A stretch of 64,000 bases of DNA from Nocardia concava NBRC 100430 (GCF_000308815.1 NZ_BAFX01000061.1:45476-109475), one strand, 5' to 3'; shown: positions 9,174 to 19,534, counted from the stretch's first letter. Made by a program: numbers and translations. Notes: generated by a model not told the origin, from the letters alone.

Positions 9174-9526
9174 GCCCGATCCCCCTCCAACTCGGCGCGC
9201 AGCGCGGCCGCACGCGGATCCAGCTCCCGATTGGCGAACCGCACATACAGCCCGGTTATCACAAAGGTCGACACGAACTGCCCGAGCCCGAGCAGCAGTC
9301 CGGTATTCACATTCCCGAACACCTTGTGCGCCATGAAGTCATGGGCATACGCCCCCAGCAGCACATAGGTCAGATACCAGGTGAGAAACAGGGCGGTCAT
9401 GGGAAACACGAATCGGCGCAACCGGTTCCGAAGCTCCTGAAACTCCGGACTGGCCTGCACGGCGACGAACTCCGCCGCCGTGGGCGCGGCCGGCGGAGTC
9501 CCGCCAACCTCAATACTGCTGCTCAT
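9170..9526 (-). CDS. DUF485 inner-membrane protein (YjcH-like)
   Basis: 118 residues with two predicted membrane helices (FVFPMTALFLTWYLTYVLLG and a second one near LLLGLGQFVSTFVITGLYV). This is the small DUF485 partner that sits upstream of ActP in many bacteria. Its exact role in acetate uptake is not established. It is the first gene of the operon. The upstream region 9527-9666 holds a short inverted repeat, CTAGCGT (9536-9542) and ACGCTAG (9567-9573), flanking TGTGACGTGGCTTACT, an imperfect CRP/GlxR-like site that I would not rely on. Confidence 0.85.
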   Translation of the reverse strand: MSSSIEVGGTPPAAPTAAEFVAVQASPEFQELRNRLRRFVFPMTALFLTWYLTYVLLGAYAHDFMAHKVFGNVNTGLLLGLGQFVSTFVITGLYVRFANRELDPRAAALRAELEGDRA

Positions 9527-9666
9527 CGAACGTTCCTAGCGTGTGACGTGGCTTACTTGCCGCGAAACGCTAGCCAGGACTTCATGATCAACACATGATG
9601 TGGCCCCGGTCACTCGCCGAAGGCCCCGCTCCGTGCGCCGAACGGTCGATCCCACGCGCCGAGCGG

Positions 9667-10167
9667 TCAGCCATCCAAGCGGCGCCGATGCTCGGCCACG
9701 TGCACCCGAGTCGAGCAGCGGGTGGTGCAGAAGCGACGCCTGCCGTTGCGCGAGGTGTCGACGAAAACAACGTCGCAGCCCTCCCGGGCGCAGCGGCCGA
9801 TCCGGGTCGGGTCCTCGCAGAACAGTGCCGCGAGACCGAAGGCGGTGTACGCCTTCACCCGCTCGTCCACCGGGGCCGTTTCTTCGGCGTAGTGCAAGTG
9901 CGGGGCCCGACCGTCGTGCACCGAAATGTATGGGCGGCCGGTCGTCTTGGCCAGCAGCGCATTGAGCAGCTCAACCGACGGATTCGTGAACACCGCATCG
10001 AGTTCCCTTATCCACCGCCGCAATTCGGCATCCTGCCGTGCGTCGATCGGTCCGACCGGCTGGTAACCACTGCTCACGAGCAGCCGGCTGAGATCCTCGC
10101 CGGGTGCCGCGTTCACCAGCCGCACCGCAATCTCGGCGGCCACCCCGCCGTAAGGGTTGAAATGCAC
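9667..10167 (-). CDS. CGNR zinc-finger/ABATE-domain regulator
   Basis: 166 residues. The N-terminal part (NPYGGVAAEIAVRLVNA...) matches the ABATE/DUF1470 stress-type domain. The C-terminus is a zinc finger of the CGNR type: RCAREGCDVVFVDTSRNGRRRFC followed by TTRCSTR. In this protein the eponymous CGNR tetrapeptide reads CSTR, while the four cysteines remain. These proteins are thought to bind DNA as transcription factors. It starts with GTG 10167 and is divergent from the small gene at 10193. Confidence 0.8.
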   Translation of the reverse strand: MHFNPYGGVAAEIAVRLVNAAPGEDLSRLLVSSGYQPVGPIDARQDAELRRWIRELDAVFTNPSVELLNALLAKTTGRPYISVHDGRAPHLHYAEETAPVDERVKAYTAFGLAALFCEDPTRIGRCAREGCDVVFVDTSRNGRRRFCTTRCSTRVHVAEHRRRLDG

Positions 10168-10192
10168 TAACTCATTACATCACTGTGAAGGC

Positions 10193-10372
10193 ATGCCCGC
10201 TACCTGCCCCGCCTGCTCCTGGCCGACCCCGACCACCGTCTCCACCCACGGCGATATCCGCTACCTGCGCTGCGTTTGCGGCAAATGGCTGATCCAAGAC
10301 CGTAACGAAGTACTGGCGACAGCGGGCCCCAGCACCTTCGCCGACCCGCACGAAACCCCTGCGCCCCGGTAA
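10193..10372 (+). CDS. Small zinc-ribbon-like hypothetical protein
   Basis: 59 residues starting MPATCPACSWPTPT and containing a second pair, YLRCVCGKWL. The two CxxC/CxC pairs spaced by about 22 residues suggest a small zinc ribbon. No function recognised. I prefer ATG 10193 over the longer TTG start at 10157, because the latter overlaps the start of the divergent CGNR gene. The Shine-Dalgarno signal is poor (GAAGG only one base away), so the start is uncertain. Confidence 0.55.
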   Translation: MPATCPACSWPTPTTVSTHGDIRYLRCVCGKWLIQDRNEVLATAGPSTFADPHETPAPR

Positions 10373-10433
10373 GCAGCAACCGCGAACGGGCCTGGACCTG
10401 CACTGAGACACCGAAATTGACGGAAATCCGAGA

Positions 10434-10769
10434 TCAGCCCTCGGGGTAGAAGAGGAAAAGGGTGCAGCCGGTTGCGGTTGCGGGGATGTGCCAGGATCCG
10501 GCCGGGGCGTGGAGGAAGGTTCCGGCGGGGTAGTCGCGGGCGCCGTCGTTGAAGACGCCGGAGAGTACGTAGACCTCTTCCGGGCCGGGCTCGTGGATGT
10601 CGCGGTGGGGCCAAGAGGTGCCCGGGTCCATTTCCAAGATATTCGCGTGTGCGCCTGATTCTCCGGTCCATAGGTGGCGGACTCTGATTCCCGGGAAGAG
10701 TTCGCGGACAGGGGATTCGGCGGCGGGGACGGCGATGTAGCCGATCTGGTCGAGGATCTCGGAGTGCAT
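10434..10769 (-). CDS. Cupin-domain protein, ChrR-like
   Basis: 111 residues forming one cupin barrel: HRDIHEPGPEEVYVLSG supplies motif 1-type metal ligands (His, His, Glu) and YPAGTFLHAPAGSWHIP supplies motif 2 with the final His. This resembles the C-terminal cupin of the ChrR anti-sigma family and stand-alone cupin_7 proteins; there is no zinc-binding anti-sigma domain here. Function unknown, possibly binding a small molecule. The frame extends further upstream, but ATG 10769 gives the natural N-terminus MHSEILDQIGYI. It is divergent from the GlxA-like regulator. Confidence 0.75.
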   Translation of the reverse strand: MHSEILDQIGYIAVPAAESPVRELFPGIRVRHLWTGESGAHANILEMDPGTSWPHRDIHEPGPEEVYVLSGVFNDGARDYPAGTFLHAPAGSWHIPATATGCTLFLFYPEG

Positions 10770-10823
10770 GTCTGCCACCCTGCCGGGCGCGAGGCGTACC
10801 GGGCCAGTGTCGGGGAAGACACC

Positions 10824-11777
10824 ATGGGGTACTTTCTTGCCATGCATCGTGTGGTGGCTCTGGTGCGGCCGGTGCAGCCGGTCTTCGAACTCGGGTGTGC
10901 CGTCGAGGTATTCGGTACGCGGCGGGGCGGGGTGGCGCAGCACTACGAGTTCGAGGTCTGCACCGAGAAACCCGGCCCGGTACCGAGTTCGGCCGGGTAC
11001 GCGATGTTCGTTGAACGTGACCTGTCGGCGCTGGAGACCGCGGATACCGTCCTCATCCCGGGCTGGCATCCGCCCGAGGAACCGTTGTCCGACCGAGTGC
11101 GTGCAGCGCTGCTGCGCGCCCACGCCCGCGGGGCGCGACTCGCCACCATTTGCTCCGGAGTGTTCGCGCTGGCCCGCACCGGATTACTCGACGGTCGTTC
11201 GGCCACCACCCATTGGGCGGCGGCCGCGAACCTACAGCGCGAATTCCCTGCCGTACGGGTGGAGCCGGACCGTCTGTATATCGACCACGGCGACGTCGCC
11301 ACCAGCGCCGGAGCCGGCGCGGGCATCGACCTGTGCCTGCATCTGGTCCGGCAAGACCATGGCCCCGCCCATGCCGCCCTGCTCGCCCGCCACATGGTGA
11401 TGCCCCCGCACCGCGAGGGCGGCCAACTCCAATACGCCCCGACGCCACCACCGGGCGAGTCCCTCGACGGCCTGCTCGACTGGGCGGAAACCCGGCTCGC
11501 AACGCCACTCTCGGTAGCCGACATGGCCGCCCACCTCAACATCTCCCCGCGCACCCTGGCCCGCCGCTTCACCGACCAACTCGGCACCAGCCCCGGTGCA
11601 TGGCTGCTGAGTCGCCGTGTGTCCCAGGCCCGCACCCTCCTCGAGGAGACCGACCTCCCGGTCGAGGCCATTGCCGCCCGAGTCGGCCTCGCCTCGCCGG
11701 TCAACCTCCGCCGCCGCTTCCGCGCTCAGGTGGGCACCACCCCGGCCGCCTACCGCCGCGCATTCCGCACATCGTGA
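10824..11777 (+). CDS. GlxA-family transcriptional regulator (DJ-1/PfpI + AraC)
   Basis: 317 residues. The N-terminal about 180 residues form a DJ-1/PfpI-like domain with the nucleophile-elbow sequence ATICSGVFALA. The C-terminus carries two AraC helix-turn-helix motifs: MAAHLNISPRTLARRFTDQLG and AIAARVGLASPVNLRRRF, followed by GTTPAAYRR. Such GlxA/FtrA regulators respond to small metabolites, and the ligand is unknown. GGGGAAG five bases before ATG 10824 supports this start; ATG 10842 is the alternative. The divergent cupin gene (start 10769) is a plausible target. Confidence 0.85.
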   Translation: MGYFLAMHRVVALVRPVQPVFELGCAVEVFGTRRGGVAQHYEFEVCTEKPGPVPSSAGYAMFVERDLSALETADTVLIPGWHPPEEPLSDRVRAALLRAHARGARLATICSGVFALARTGLLDGRSATTHWAAAANLQREFPAVRVEPDRLYIDHGDVATSAGAGAGIDLCLHLVRQDHGPAHAALLARHMVMPPHREGGQLQYAPTPPPGESLDGLLDWAETRLATPLSVADMAAHLNISPRTLARRFTDQLGTSPGAWLLSRRVSQARTLLEETDLPVEAIAARVGLASPVNLRRRFRAQVGTTPAAYRRAFRTS

Positions 11778-11794
11778 TTCACCGGCGCGGCCGG

Positions 11795-13321
11795 TCAGGT
11801 CGAGTGGAGGCCAGGCTCACGGTCGGCGCTCAGGCCTAGGACTTCGGGGGCGTGGAGGCGGACGAAGATTCGGGCGACTTCGGGGGTGGGCTGGGCTCGG
11901 GTCAGGCGGCTGACGGCGATCATGGTCAGGAAAGACAGAGGGACACTTACGGCTGCGGGGTAGCTCAGGATTGCGGCGGGCCAGCCGTTGGCGATTCGGT
12001 CCGGGATGCCGCCTGCTACCGAAATTGCTGTTGCTGCACCGGAAGTGAGGCCGCCGGTGATCAAGCCTGCTGCTGCACCTGGGGCGGTGAGGCCGCGCCA
12101 CCAGATGCCCAGGGTGAGCAGGGGACAGAGGGTCGATGCCGCTACCGAGAAGGCCAGGCCGACTGTGCGGGAGAGGTCGAGGGAGACTACGACCAGTGAA
12201 AGGGCCAGGGGGACAGCGCCTGCGATGAGGGCCGCCAGTCGGAAATCGCGGATTCGGCCGCGGAGGAGGTCGGTGCTGACTACGCCCGCGATGCTGACCA
12301 GTAGGCCGGATGAAGTGGATAGAAAAGCGGCCAGAGCACCTGCGGCGACGAGCGCGCCCAGCAGTTGACCTGCCAATCCGCCCAGTACTGATTCGGGGAG
12401 GAGTAGGACGGCGGCGTCTGAGGCGTCGGAGCCTAGGACCTGGGGTGTGAAGACTCTGGCGAAAGCGCCTAGCAGGGTGGGGAACAGGTAGAAGACGCCG
12501 ACCATGCCGATTACCGTTGCGGCCGTTGCGCGGGCGGCGCGGCCGTCGGGGTTTGTGTAGAAGCGGACCAGGACGTGGGGGAGACCCATGGTGCCCAGGA
12601 AGGTCGCGACGATCAGGGAGTAGACCGCGTAGAGGGGGTGGGGGCCGCCGAAGCCGCCGCCGGGGCGCAGCCAGGGGCCGAGATCGGTTGTCGCCGGGCG
12701 GTTGCCGAGGAAGTGGGCGGCCAGCACCAGGGCGGGGAGGGCGACGGCGGTCAGCTTCAGCCAGTACTGGAAGGCTTGGACGAAGGTGATCGAGCGCATC
12801 CCGCCGCCGGCGACGGTGGCGATGACGATGGCCGCGACCGCGACCGCCCCCACCCAGCCGGGTACGCCCAGCAGGATTCGCAGTGTCAGGCCCGCGCCCT
12901 GGAACTGCGGGATCAGGTACACCGCGCAGACGAGCACCACGACAAGCGCTGCCAAACGTCGCAAACGCAAAGAGCCGAGCCGGAATTCGGTGAAATCCGG
13001 GACCGTGTACGCCCCCGAGCGTCGTAGGGGTGCCGCGACGAAGAGCAGCAAGCCCAGATAGCCCGCCGTGAAACCGACCGGGTACCACAGGGCGTCCGCT
13101 CCGTATTTGGCGATCAGCCCGGCGACGCCGAGAAATGAGGCGGCGGAGAGGTATTCACCCGAGATGGCCGCCGCGTTCCACCGGGGCCCCACACTGCGGG
13201 AGGCGACCAGGAAGTCGGAGGTGGTGCGCGCCAGCCGCACTCCGTACACGGCGATCCCGACTGTCGCCACGGCGGCGGCCAGCAGTGCGATCAGCGTGAT
13301 AGGCGAGGTGTGCGAATCCAT
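11795..13321 (-). CDS. SSS-family solute symporter controlled by adjacent LytS/LytTR system
   Basis: 508 residues, about 13 membrane helices. It has the sodium:solute symporter signature AAAISGEYLSAASFLGVAG and GTMGLPHVLVRFYTNPDGR, and is a paralogue of the ActP-like protein at 7539-9173. Substrate not proven; monocarboxylates such as acetate, propionate or pyruvate are likely from the family. It is the last gene of a four-gene operon: LytS-type kinase, LytTR regulator, small membrane protein, symporter. This arrangement suggests the two-component system controls uptake in response to the substrate. Confidence 0.88.
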   Translation of the reverse strand: MDSHTSPITLIALLAAAVATVGIAVYGVRLARTTSDFLVASRSVGPRWNAAAISGEYLSAASFLGVAGLIAKYGADALWYPVGFTAGYLGLLLFVAAPLRRSGAYTVPDFTEFRLGSLRLRRLAALVVVLVCAVYLIPQFQGAGLTLRILLGVPGWVGAVAVAAIVIATVAGGGMRSITFVQAFQYWLKLTAVALPALVLAAHFLGNRPATTDLGPWLRPGGGFGGPHPLYAVYSLIVATFLGTMGLPHVLVRFYTNPDGRAARATAATVIGMVGVFYLFPTLLGAFARVFTPQVLGSDASDAAVLLLPESVLGGLAGQLLGALVAAGALAAFLSTSSGLLVSIAGVVSTDLLRGRIRDFRLAALIAGAVPLALSLVVVSLDLSRTVGLAFSVAASTLCPLLTLGIWWRGLTAPGAAAGLITGGLTSGAATAISVAGGIPDRIANGWPAAILSYPAAVSVPLSFLTMIAVSRLTRAQPTPEVARIFVRLHAPEVLGLSADREPGLHST

Positions 13322-13344
13322 CTCAGAGTCCGGTCCAATCCATC

Positions 13345-13710
13345 TCAGTCCCTGGTCAATTCGTTGAAGTCGCGTTCATTGCGCTCGGCCAGCCGGGTGT
13401 AGATCCTGCCCACGACGTACAACAGCGGATACGCCGCCGCTCCCAACAACAGCCACGGCAGCCGGATTCCGAACACCGTCGCCGTCCCGAGCGGCCCCAG
13501 AAAAACCAGCGGCAGCGCACCCAGCACGACCACGGTCACCAACCCCAGCCGCGCCGCCAGCCCGAATTGCGCCCGGATCAACCCCCCGATCAGCACCGCC
13601 CCCACCTCGGTCTGCTCGGCCACCTCCACTCGCGCCCGCACCACCCGCGCCCCCCGCCGCTCGGCCAACACCACCCGTTCCCGCACCGGCTTCCGCTGCT
13701 CAGCGTTCAT
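13345..13710 (-). CDS. Small two-helix membrane protein partnered with the SSS symporter
   Basis: 121 residues. A charged N-terminal third (MNAEQRKPVRERVVLAERRG...) is followed by two hydrophobic helices (LGLVTVVVLGALPLVFLG and LPWLLLGAAAYPLLYVVGR) and a charged tail. Length and position are like the DUF485 proteins that accompany ActP, though I see no clear sequence match. The start overlaps the regulator stop by ATGA, and the symporter follows after 23 bases. It is probably an accessory subunit of the symporter. Confidence 0.75.
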   Translation of the reverse strand: MNAEQRKPVRERVVLAERRGARVVRARVEVAEQTEVGAVLIGGLIRAQFGLAARLGLVTVVVLGALPLVFLGPLGTATVFGIRLPWLLLGAAAYPLLYVVGRIYTRLAERNERDFNELTRD

Positions 13711-14513
13711 CGCCCGCCTCGGGTGCGGGGCGATGCGGGGATGAGGCGTTGCTTGAGTTCGCGGACCTGGCGGCGGGCTACCGGCAACTCGACGGCGGGG
13801 GAGGGGCCGACGGCGCGGAGACAGACGACCGTGCTGGTGCCGACGGTGCGGAGGCCGGTGACCTCGCGGAGGGCGACCAGGTAGGAGCGGTGGACTCGGA
13901 CGAAACCTGCCTCGCGCCAGCGGTTCTCCAGTTCGGAGAGGGGGATTCGGACCAGATGGGAGGCGGATTCGGTGTGTAGGCGGGCGTAGTCGCCGTCGGC
14001 TTCTACCCAGTTCACGCTGTCGCGGGCGACCAGGGTGGTGACGCCGCCGAGTTCGACGGGGATGACGGCGTGGGGGTCGGTTGGTTCGGGCTGTGGGCGT
14101 TCGGTTGTGCGGGCGGACGGGGCGTGGCCGGTGGCGATTCGGCGGACCGATTCGGCCAGGCGGGCTTCGCGGATGGGTTTCAGGAGGTAGTCGACCGCGC
14201 CCAGGTCGAAGGCGGCCACCGCGCGGTCGTCGTGGGCGGTTACGAAAACCACGGCGGGCGGCGACGCGAATTCCGAGAGGATTCCGGCCAATTCCATGCC
14301 GTCGAGGCCGGGCATGTTGATGTCGAGGAAGACCGCGTCGACGGGGTGGGCGCGCAGGACGCGCAGGGCCGAGGTGGCGTCGGCGGCCTGGTGGATTTCG
14401 CCGACCTCGGGGCGAGTGCGCAGCAGGTAGACCAGCTCGTCCAGAGCGGGCTTCTCGTCGTCGACGGCCAGTACGCGCAGTGCGCCCGGCCCATTCACGG
14501 TGGTCTGAGTCAC
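13707..14513 (-). CDS. LytR/AlgR-family response regulator with LytTR DNA-binding domain
   Basis: 268 residues. The receiver domain has VDDEKPALDEL, phospho-acceptor Asp in AVFLDINMPGLDGMEL and the lysine of DYLLKPI. The C-terminal LytTR domain starts near VARDSVNWVEADGDYARLHT and includes RVHRSYLVALREV, typical for the ten-stranded LytTR fold. It binds direct-repeat promoter sites. GTG start at 14513. The cognate kinase lies just upstream, and the symporter pair it probably controls lies downstream in the same operon. Confidence 0.9.
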   Translation of the reverse strand: MTQTTVNGPGALRVLAVDDEKPALDELVYLLRTRPEVGEIHQAADATSALRVLRAHPVDAVFLDINMPGLDGMELAGILSEFASPPAVVFVTAHDDRAVAAFDLGAVDYLLKPIREARLAESVRRIATGHAPSARTTERPQPEPTDPHAVIPVELGGVTTLVARDSVNWVEADGDYARLHTESASHLVRIPLSELENRWREAGFVRVHRSYLVALREVTGLRTVGTSTVVCLRAVGPSPAVELPVARRQVRELKQRLIPASPRTRGGR

Positions 14514-14567
14514 AACGGGGTCATCGTACGGTGCGGTTTGTCCGATAGGAGAGGGGTGGGCGAACCG

Positions 14568-15752
14568 TCAGGGGTGGATGCCGGCGCGGAATTTAGGAAT
14601 GCGCATGATGACCTTGGTGCCTGCCCGGGGCGCGGTTTCGACGATCAAGCCGTAGTCGTCGCCGAAGGCGGCGCGCAGGCGGTCGTCCACATTGGCCAGG
14701 CCGATATGGGCGGATTCGCCGGAAGGGGCGTCGGCGGAGTTCTTTTCGACGGCATCGAGCGCGCCGGAGCGGAGCAGGTCGGGATCCATGCCGACGCCGT
14801 CGTCCTCGATGGTGATGACGCAGTCGGTGCCTTCGTCGGCGGCGATGAGGGTCAAGGTGCCGCCGGACGGTTGCGGAGCCAGGCCGTGGCGGACCGCGTT
14901 CTCGACCAGCGGCTGCAAGGCCAGGAACGGCAGGACCACGCCCAGCACCTCCGGAGCTACCTGGAGCCGGACCTGCAGGGCGTCGCCGAATCGGGCGCGC
15001 TCGAGCACCAGGTACCGGTCGATGTTCTTCAATTCGTCGGCCAGCACGGTGAATTCGCCCGCGGTGCGGAAGGAATACCGGGTGAAGTCGGCGAAATCGA
15101 GGATGAGCTCCCGCGCCCGCGCCGGATCGGTGCGCACGAACGACGCGATCGTGTTCAACGCGTTGTAGATGAAATGCGGGCTGATCTGCGCCCGCAGCGC
15201 CCGCACCTCCGCGCGGTCGAGCCGGGCGCGGGAGGCGTCGAGTTCGGCCAATTCGATGTGCCCGCAGGCATATCGGGCCACCTCCGCGACCGCGCCCAGC
15301 ATCCCTGGATCGGGCTGCCCGGTGACGACCGCGCCCAGCGCACCCGCCATACCCCCGTATTCGGTGGACAGCGGCTGGGCGATGACGGTGTGCGCCCCCG
15401 CGCCGGGACCGGCGACCAGCAGCGGTCGCGCGGTGGAAATGGCCCGCCGCGCCGCATCGATGAAGATGTCCGCCAACTCCGGATGCGGCCCCTCCCAAGC
15501 CAGCAACGTGCCCTCGGCATCGGCGATGCCCAGCGCCTGCGCCCCGGTCAACGCGCGCAGATGCGGTGCGGCCTCGGCCGCGGAGTCGGCGGTCAATCCC
15601 CGCCGCAGCGGGCGCGCCGCCTCGGAGGCGGTGTGCAGGACCGTGTGCACCGCGCGTTCGGCGGGCGTGGTCACCGTGCGCCGGGTGCGCGGCCAGGCCA
15701 GCAGCGCGCCCGCGATCAGCACACCCGAGACCAGGATGGCGGCGGTAGTCAT
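14568..15752 (-). CDS. LytS-type sensor histidine kinase with GAF-like domain
   Basis: 394 residues. One N-terminal membrane helix is followed by a GAF-like region (ALGIADAEGTLLAWEG ... VIAQPLSTEYG). The His_kinase domain has RAQISPHFIYNALNTIASF (phosphorylated His in SPHF), and the ATPase domain has PLVENAVRHGL and IEDDGVGMD. Classical LytS/BtsS kinases have several membrane helices; this one senses through a soluble GAF module, so an intracellular cue such as a carboxylate is plausible. The regulator gene follows after 54 bases. No gene is visible in 15753-15982. Confidence 0.9.
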   Translation of the reverse strand: MTTAAILVSGVLIAGALLAWPRTRRTVTTPAERAVHTVLHTASEAARPLRRGLTADSAAEAAPHLRALTGAQALGIADAEGTLLAWEGPHPELADIFIDAARRAISTARPLLVAGPGAGAHTVIAQPLSTEYGGMAGALGAVVTGQPDPGMLGAVAEVARYACGHIELAELDASRARLDRAEVRALRAQISPHFIYNALNTIASFVRTDPARARELILDFADFTRYSFRTAGEFTVLADELKNIDRYLVLERARFGDALQVRLQVAPEVLGVVLPFLALQPLVENAVRHGLAPQPSGGTLTLIAADEGTDCVITIEDDGVGMDPDLLRSGALDAVEKNSADAPSGESAHIGLANVDDRLRAAFGDDYGLIVETAPRAGTKVIMRIPKFRAGIHP

Positions 15753-15982
15753 GCCGTCCCGCGCGGGCCGGTCATGCCACTCGCGCGCGGGCGATTGCGC
15801 CGCAACCTGTTCATGGCCTGATTATCACTGAGCCGTTGCCGCAGTGGCATTCACCACCTCCGGTGCGGAGTTCGCCACGTCCGCCGCCGCTGAACTGGCG
15901 ACACGCGAGGACGCCACGCCGATCTTGCGACCCGCCCCGCGTGCCTTCGGAACCTGTCGGCGGGTGCACTTAAGATGGCCGG

Positions 15983-18900
15983 GTGTCAGCCTCGTCGGGA
16001 TCATTCGTCCATCTCCACAACCACACCGAGTACTCGATGCTCGACGGCGCGGCGAAGATCACGCCCTTGTTCAAAGAGGCGACACGACTGGGCATGACCG
16101 CCGTCGGCATGTCCGACCACGGCAATATGTACGGCGCCTCGGAGTTCTACAACTCCGCCAAGAAGCAGGGCATCAAGCCGATCATCGGCATCGAGGCCTA
16201 CATCGCGCCGGAGTCCCGGTTCAACACCAAGCGCGTGCTGTGGGGCGACCCGTCGCAGAAGTCCGATGACGTCTCCGGTTCGGGTTCCTACACCCACATG
16301 ACCATGGTCGCCGAGAACGCGACCGGTCTGCGCAACCTGTTCAAGCTGTCGAGCCTCGCCTCCATCGAGGGCCAGCTCGGCAAGTGGGCGCGCATGGACG
16401 CCGACATCATCGCCGAGCACGCCGAGGGCATCATCGCCACCACCGGCTGCCCCTCGGGCGAGGTGCAGACCCGCCTGCGCCTGGGCCACGAACGCGAGGC
16501 CCTCGAAGCCGCGGCCAAGTGGCAGGAGATCTTCGGCCCGGAGAACTTCTTCCTCGAGATCATGGACCACGGCCTGTCCATCGAACGCCGGGTGCGCGAG
16601 GGCCTGCTCGAGGTCGGCAAGAAGCTCGGCATCCCGCCGCTGGCCACCAACGACTGCCACTACGTGCACGAGCACGACGCGGCCAATCACGAAGCGCTGC
16701 TGTGCATTCAGACCGGCAAGACGCTCTCGGACCCGACCCGCTTCAAGTTCGACGGCTCCGGCTACTACCTGAAGTCCGCCGAGGAGATGCGCGCCATCTG
16801 GGACGCGGAAGTCCCCGGCGCCTGCGACAACACGGTCCTCATCGGTGAGCGCGTCCAGTCCTACGAGGATGTCTGGGCCCACCGCGACCGGATGCCGATC
16901 TTCCCGGTCCCCGAGGGCGAGACGCAGGCCAGCTGGCTGCGCAAGGAGGTCATGCGCGGCCTGGACCGGCGCTTCCTCAAGGGTGTTCCGCCCGAGTACA
17001 TCACGCGCGCCGACTACGAGATCGGCGTCATCAACGAGATGGGCTTCCCGGCCTACTTCCTCATCGTCGCCGACCTCATCACCTACGCCCGCAGCGTCGG
17101 CATCAATGTCGGCCCGGGCCGTGGTTCGGCGGCCGGCTCGCTGGTCGCCTACGCCATGGGCATCACGAACATCGACCCGATTCCGCACGGTCTGCTGTTC
17201 GAGCGCTTCCTCAACCCGGAGCGCGTGTCCATGCCCGATATCGATATCGACTTCGACGATCGCCGCCGCGGTGAGATGGTCCGCTACGCCACCGAGAAGT
17301 GGGGTACCGACCGGGTCGCCCAGGTGATCACCTTCGGTACCATTAAAACCAAAGCGGCGCTGAAGGACTCGGCGCGCGTGCAGTTCGGTCAGCCGGGCTT
17401 CGCCATCGCGGATCAGATCTCCAAGGCGCTGCCGCCGCCGATCATGGCCAAGGACATTCCGCTCTCGGGCATCATGGACCCGGAGCACGAGCGGTACAAA
17501 GAGGCCGCCGAGGTCCGCGAGCTCATCAATACGAACCCGGACGTCAACAAGATCTACGAGACCGCGCGCGGTCTGGAAGGTCTGATCCGCAACGCCGGTG
17601 TGCACGCCTGTGCCGTGATCATGTCCAGCGAGCCGCTGACCGACGCGATCCCGGTGTGGAAGCGCGCGCAGGACGGCGCGATCATCACCGGCTGGGACTA
17701 CCCGTCGTGTGAGGCCATCGGCCTGTTGAAGATGGACTTCCTGGGCCTGCGCAACCTGACGGTCATCGGTGACGCGCTGGTCAATATCAAGAACAACCGC
17801 GGCATCGAACTCGACCTCGACACGCTGCCCCTGGAAGATCCCGCCACCTACGAATTGCTCGCGCGCGGTGACACTCTCGGCGTCTTCCAGCTCGACGGTG
17901 GCGCCATGCGAGACCTGCTGCGCCGCATGATCCCCACCGGCTTCGAGGACATCGTCGCCGTGCTCGCGCTGTACCGCCCCGGCCCCATGGGCATGAACGC
18001 GCACAACGACTACGCCGACCGCAAGAACGGGCGGCAAGAGGTCAAGCCGATTCACCCCGAATTGGAAGAGCCTCTGAAGGACATCCTGCGTGATACCTAC
18101 GGCCTGATCGTGTATCAGGAGCAGATCATGCAGATCGCGCAGAAGGTGGCCGGGTACTCCCTCGGCCGAGCAGACATTCTGCGTCGCGCCATGGGTAAGA
18201 AGAAGGCCGAGGTCCTCGAGGCCGAATTCGAGGGCTTCGAAAAGGGCATGCTGGAGAACGGTTTCTCCAAGCCCGCCATCAAGGCGCTGTGGGACACGAT
18301 TCTCCCGTTCGCCGGTTACGCGTTCAACAAATCGCACGCCGCGGGCTACGGCCTGGTGTCGTTCTGGACCGCGTACCTCAAGGCCAACTACCCCGCCGAG
18401 TACATGGCCGGTCTGCTCACCTCCGTCGGTGACGACAAGGACAAGGCCGCCGTCTATCTCGCCGACTGCCGCCGCCTGGGCATCCAGGTGCTGCCGCCCG
18501 ACGTCAACGAGTCCGAGATCGAATTCGCCTCCGTGGGCAATGACATTCGCTTCGGCATGGGCGCGGTGCGCAATGTCGGCGCGAACGTGGTGTCCTCGAT
18601 CATTCAGGCACGCAAGGAGAAGTCGAAGTTCACCGACTTCTCCGACTACCTGAACAAGATCGACGCCGTGGCCTGCACCAAGAAGGTCACCGAATCCCTC
18701 ATCAAGGCAGGCGCTTTCGACTCGCTCGGGCACCCGCGCAAGGGCCTGCTGCTGGTGCACTCCGACGCCATCGACGCGGTCATGTCGACCAAGAAGGCCG
18801 AGGCCATCGGCCAGTTCGACCTGTTCGGCGGGCTCGACGAGGGTGACGAGTCGATCGCCAGCGTCTTCAATGTGAAGGTCCCCGACGAGGAATGGGAGAC

Positions 18901-19534
18901 CAAGCACAAGCTCGCCCTGGAGCGGGAAATGCTGGGCCTGTACGTGTCCGGGCATCCGCTCAACGGCGTCGAACACGTGCTGGCCGCCCAGTCCGACACC
19001 CAGATCCCCGCCATCCTCGAAGGTGATGTCAAGGACGGCGCGCAGGTCACCATCGGCGGCATCTTCGCCAATGTCACCCGCCGCGTGAACAAGAACGGCC
19101 TGCCCTGGGCTTCGGCGCAGCTCGAGGACCTCTCCGGTGGCATCGAGGTGCTGTTCTTCCCGCAGTCCTACTCGGTCTACGGCATGGACGTCACCGAGGA
19201 CGCCATCGTCCTGGTGAAGGCGCGCGTCAGCGCCCGCGACGATCGCGTGTCGCTGATCGCCAACGATCTTGTGGTGCCGGATCTTTCGTCCATCGGCGTG
19301 GACAAGCCGGTGTCGGTGGTCATCCCGACGCGGCTGTGCACCCCGGACAAGATCGGTGAGCTCAAGCGCGTGCTGAACCGCCATCCGGGCACCGCCGACG
19401 TCCACATCCGCCACGTCGGCTCCCGCGACCGCACCACCACGCTGAAGGTCGCCGACAACCTACGGGTCTCCCCGTCGAGCGCCCTGATGGGTGACCTCAA
19501 GGCGCTGCTCGGCCCGGGCTGCCTCGGCGGCTGA
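15983..19534 (+). CDS. dnaE1: DNA polymerase III alpha subunit
   Basis: 1183 residues, full length for the essential replicative polymerase DnaE1 of actinobacteria. The N-terminal PHP domain begins with [18 protein letters not shown]; in mycobacterial DnaE1 this domain is the proofreading exonuclease. The polymerase active site contains [13 protein letters not shown], with the catalytic aspartates. Finger-domain [15 protein letters not shown] and a C-terminal OB-fold region ([19 protein letters not shown]) follow. GTG start. It is a housekeeping gene and anchors the window as chromosomal. Confidence 0.98.
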   Translation: MSASSGSFVHLHNHTEYSMLDGAAKITPLFKEATRLGMTAVGMSDHGNMYGASEFYNSAKKQGIKPIIGIEAYIAPESRFNTKRVLWGDPSQKSDDVSGSGSYTHMTMVAENATGLRNLFKLSSLASIEGQLGKWARMDADIIAEHAEGIIATTGCPSGEVQTRLRLGHEREALEAAAKWQEIFGPENFFLEIMDHGLSIERRVREGLLEVGKKLGIPPLATNDCHYVHEHDAANHEALLCIQTGKTLSDPTRFKFDGSGYYLKSAEEMRAIWDAEVPGACDNTVLIGERVQSYEDVWAHRDRMPIFPVPEGETQASWLRKEVMRGLDRRFLKGVPPEYITRADYEIGVINEMGFPAYFLIVADLITYARSVGINVGPGRGSAAGSLVAYAMGITNIDPIPHGLLFERFLNPERVSMPDIDIDFDDRRRGEMVRYATEKWGTDRVAQVITFGTIKTKAALKDSARVQFGQPGFAIADQISKALPPPIMAKDIPLSGIMDPEHERYKEAAEVRELINTNPDVNKIYETARGLEGLIRNAGVHACAVIMSSEPLTDAIPVWKRAQDGAIITGWDYPSCEAIGLLKMDFLGLRNLTVIGDALVNIKNNRGIELDLDTLPLEDPATYELLARGDTLGVFQLDGGAMRDLLRRMIPTGFEDIVAVLALYRPGPMGMNAHNDYADRKNGRQEVKPIHPELEEPLKDILRDTYGLIVYQEQIMQIAQKVAGYSLGRADILRRAMGKKKAEVLEAEFEGFEKGMLENGFSKPAIKALWDTILPFAGYAFNKSHAAGYGLVSFWTAYLKANYPAEYMAGLLTSVGDDKDKAAVYLADCRRLGIQVLPPDVNESEIEFASVGNDIRFGMGAVRNVGANVVSSIIQARKEKSKFTDFSDYLNKIDAVACTKKVTESLIKAGAFDSLGHPRKGLLLVHSDAIDAVMSTKKAEAIGQFDLFGGLDEGDESIASVFNVKVPDEEWETKHKLALEREMLGLYVSGHPLNGVEHVLAAQSDTQIPAILEGDVKDGAQVTIGGIFANVTRRVNKNGLPWASAQLEDLSGGIEVLFFPQSYSVYGMDVTEDAIVLVKARVSARDDRVSLIANDLVVPDLSSIGVDKPVSVVIPTRLCTPDKIGELKRVLNRHPGTADVHIRHVGSRDRTTTLKVADNLRVSPSSALMGDLKALLGPGCLGG

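Noticed and set aside
9541..9560. CRP/GlxR-type site upstream of the acetate operon
   Set aside because: Only the TGTGA half is good; the second half has two mismatches.
16001..19414. Very long minus-strand open frame (1137 codons) opposite dnaE1
   Set aside because: It mirrors the codon bias of a high-GC gene on the other strand, has no recognisable domain, and dnaE1 is certain.
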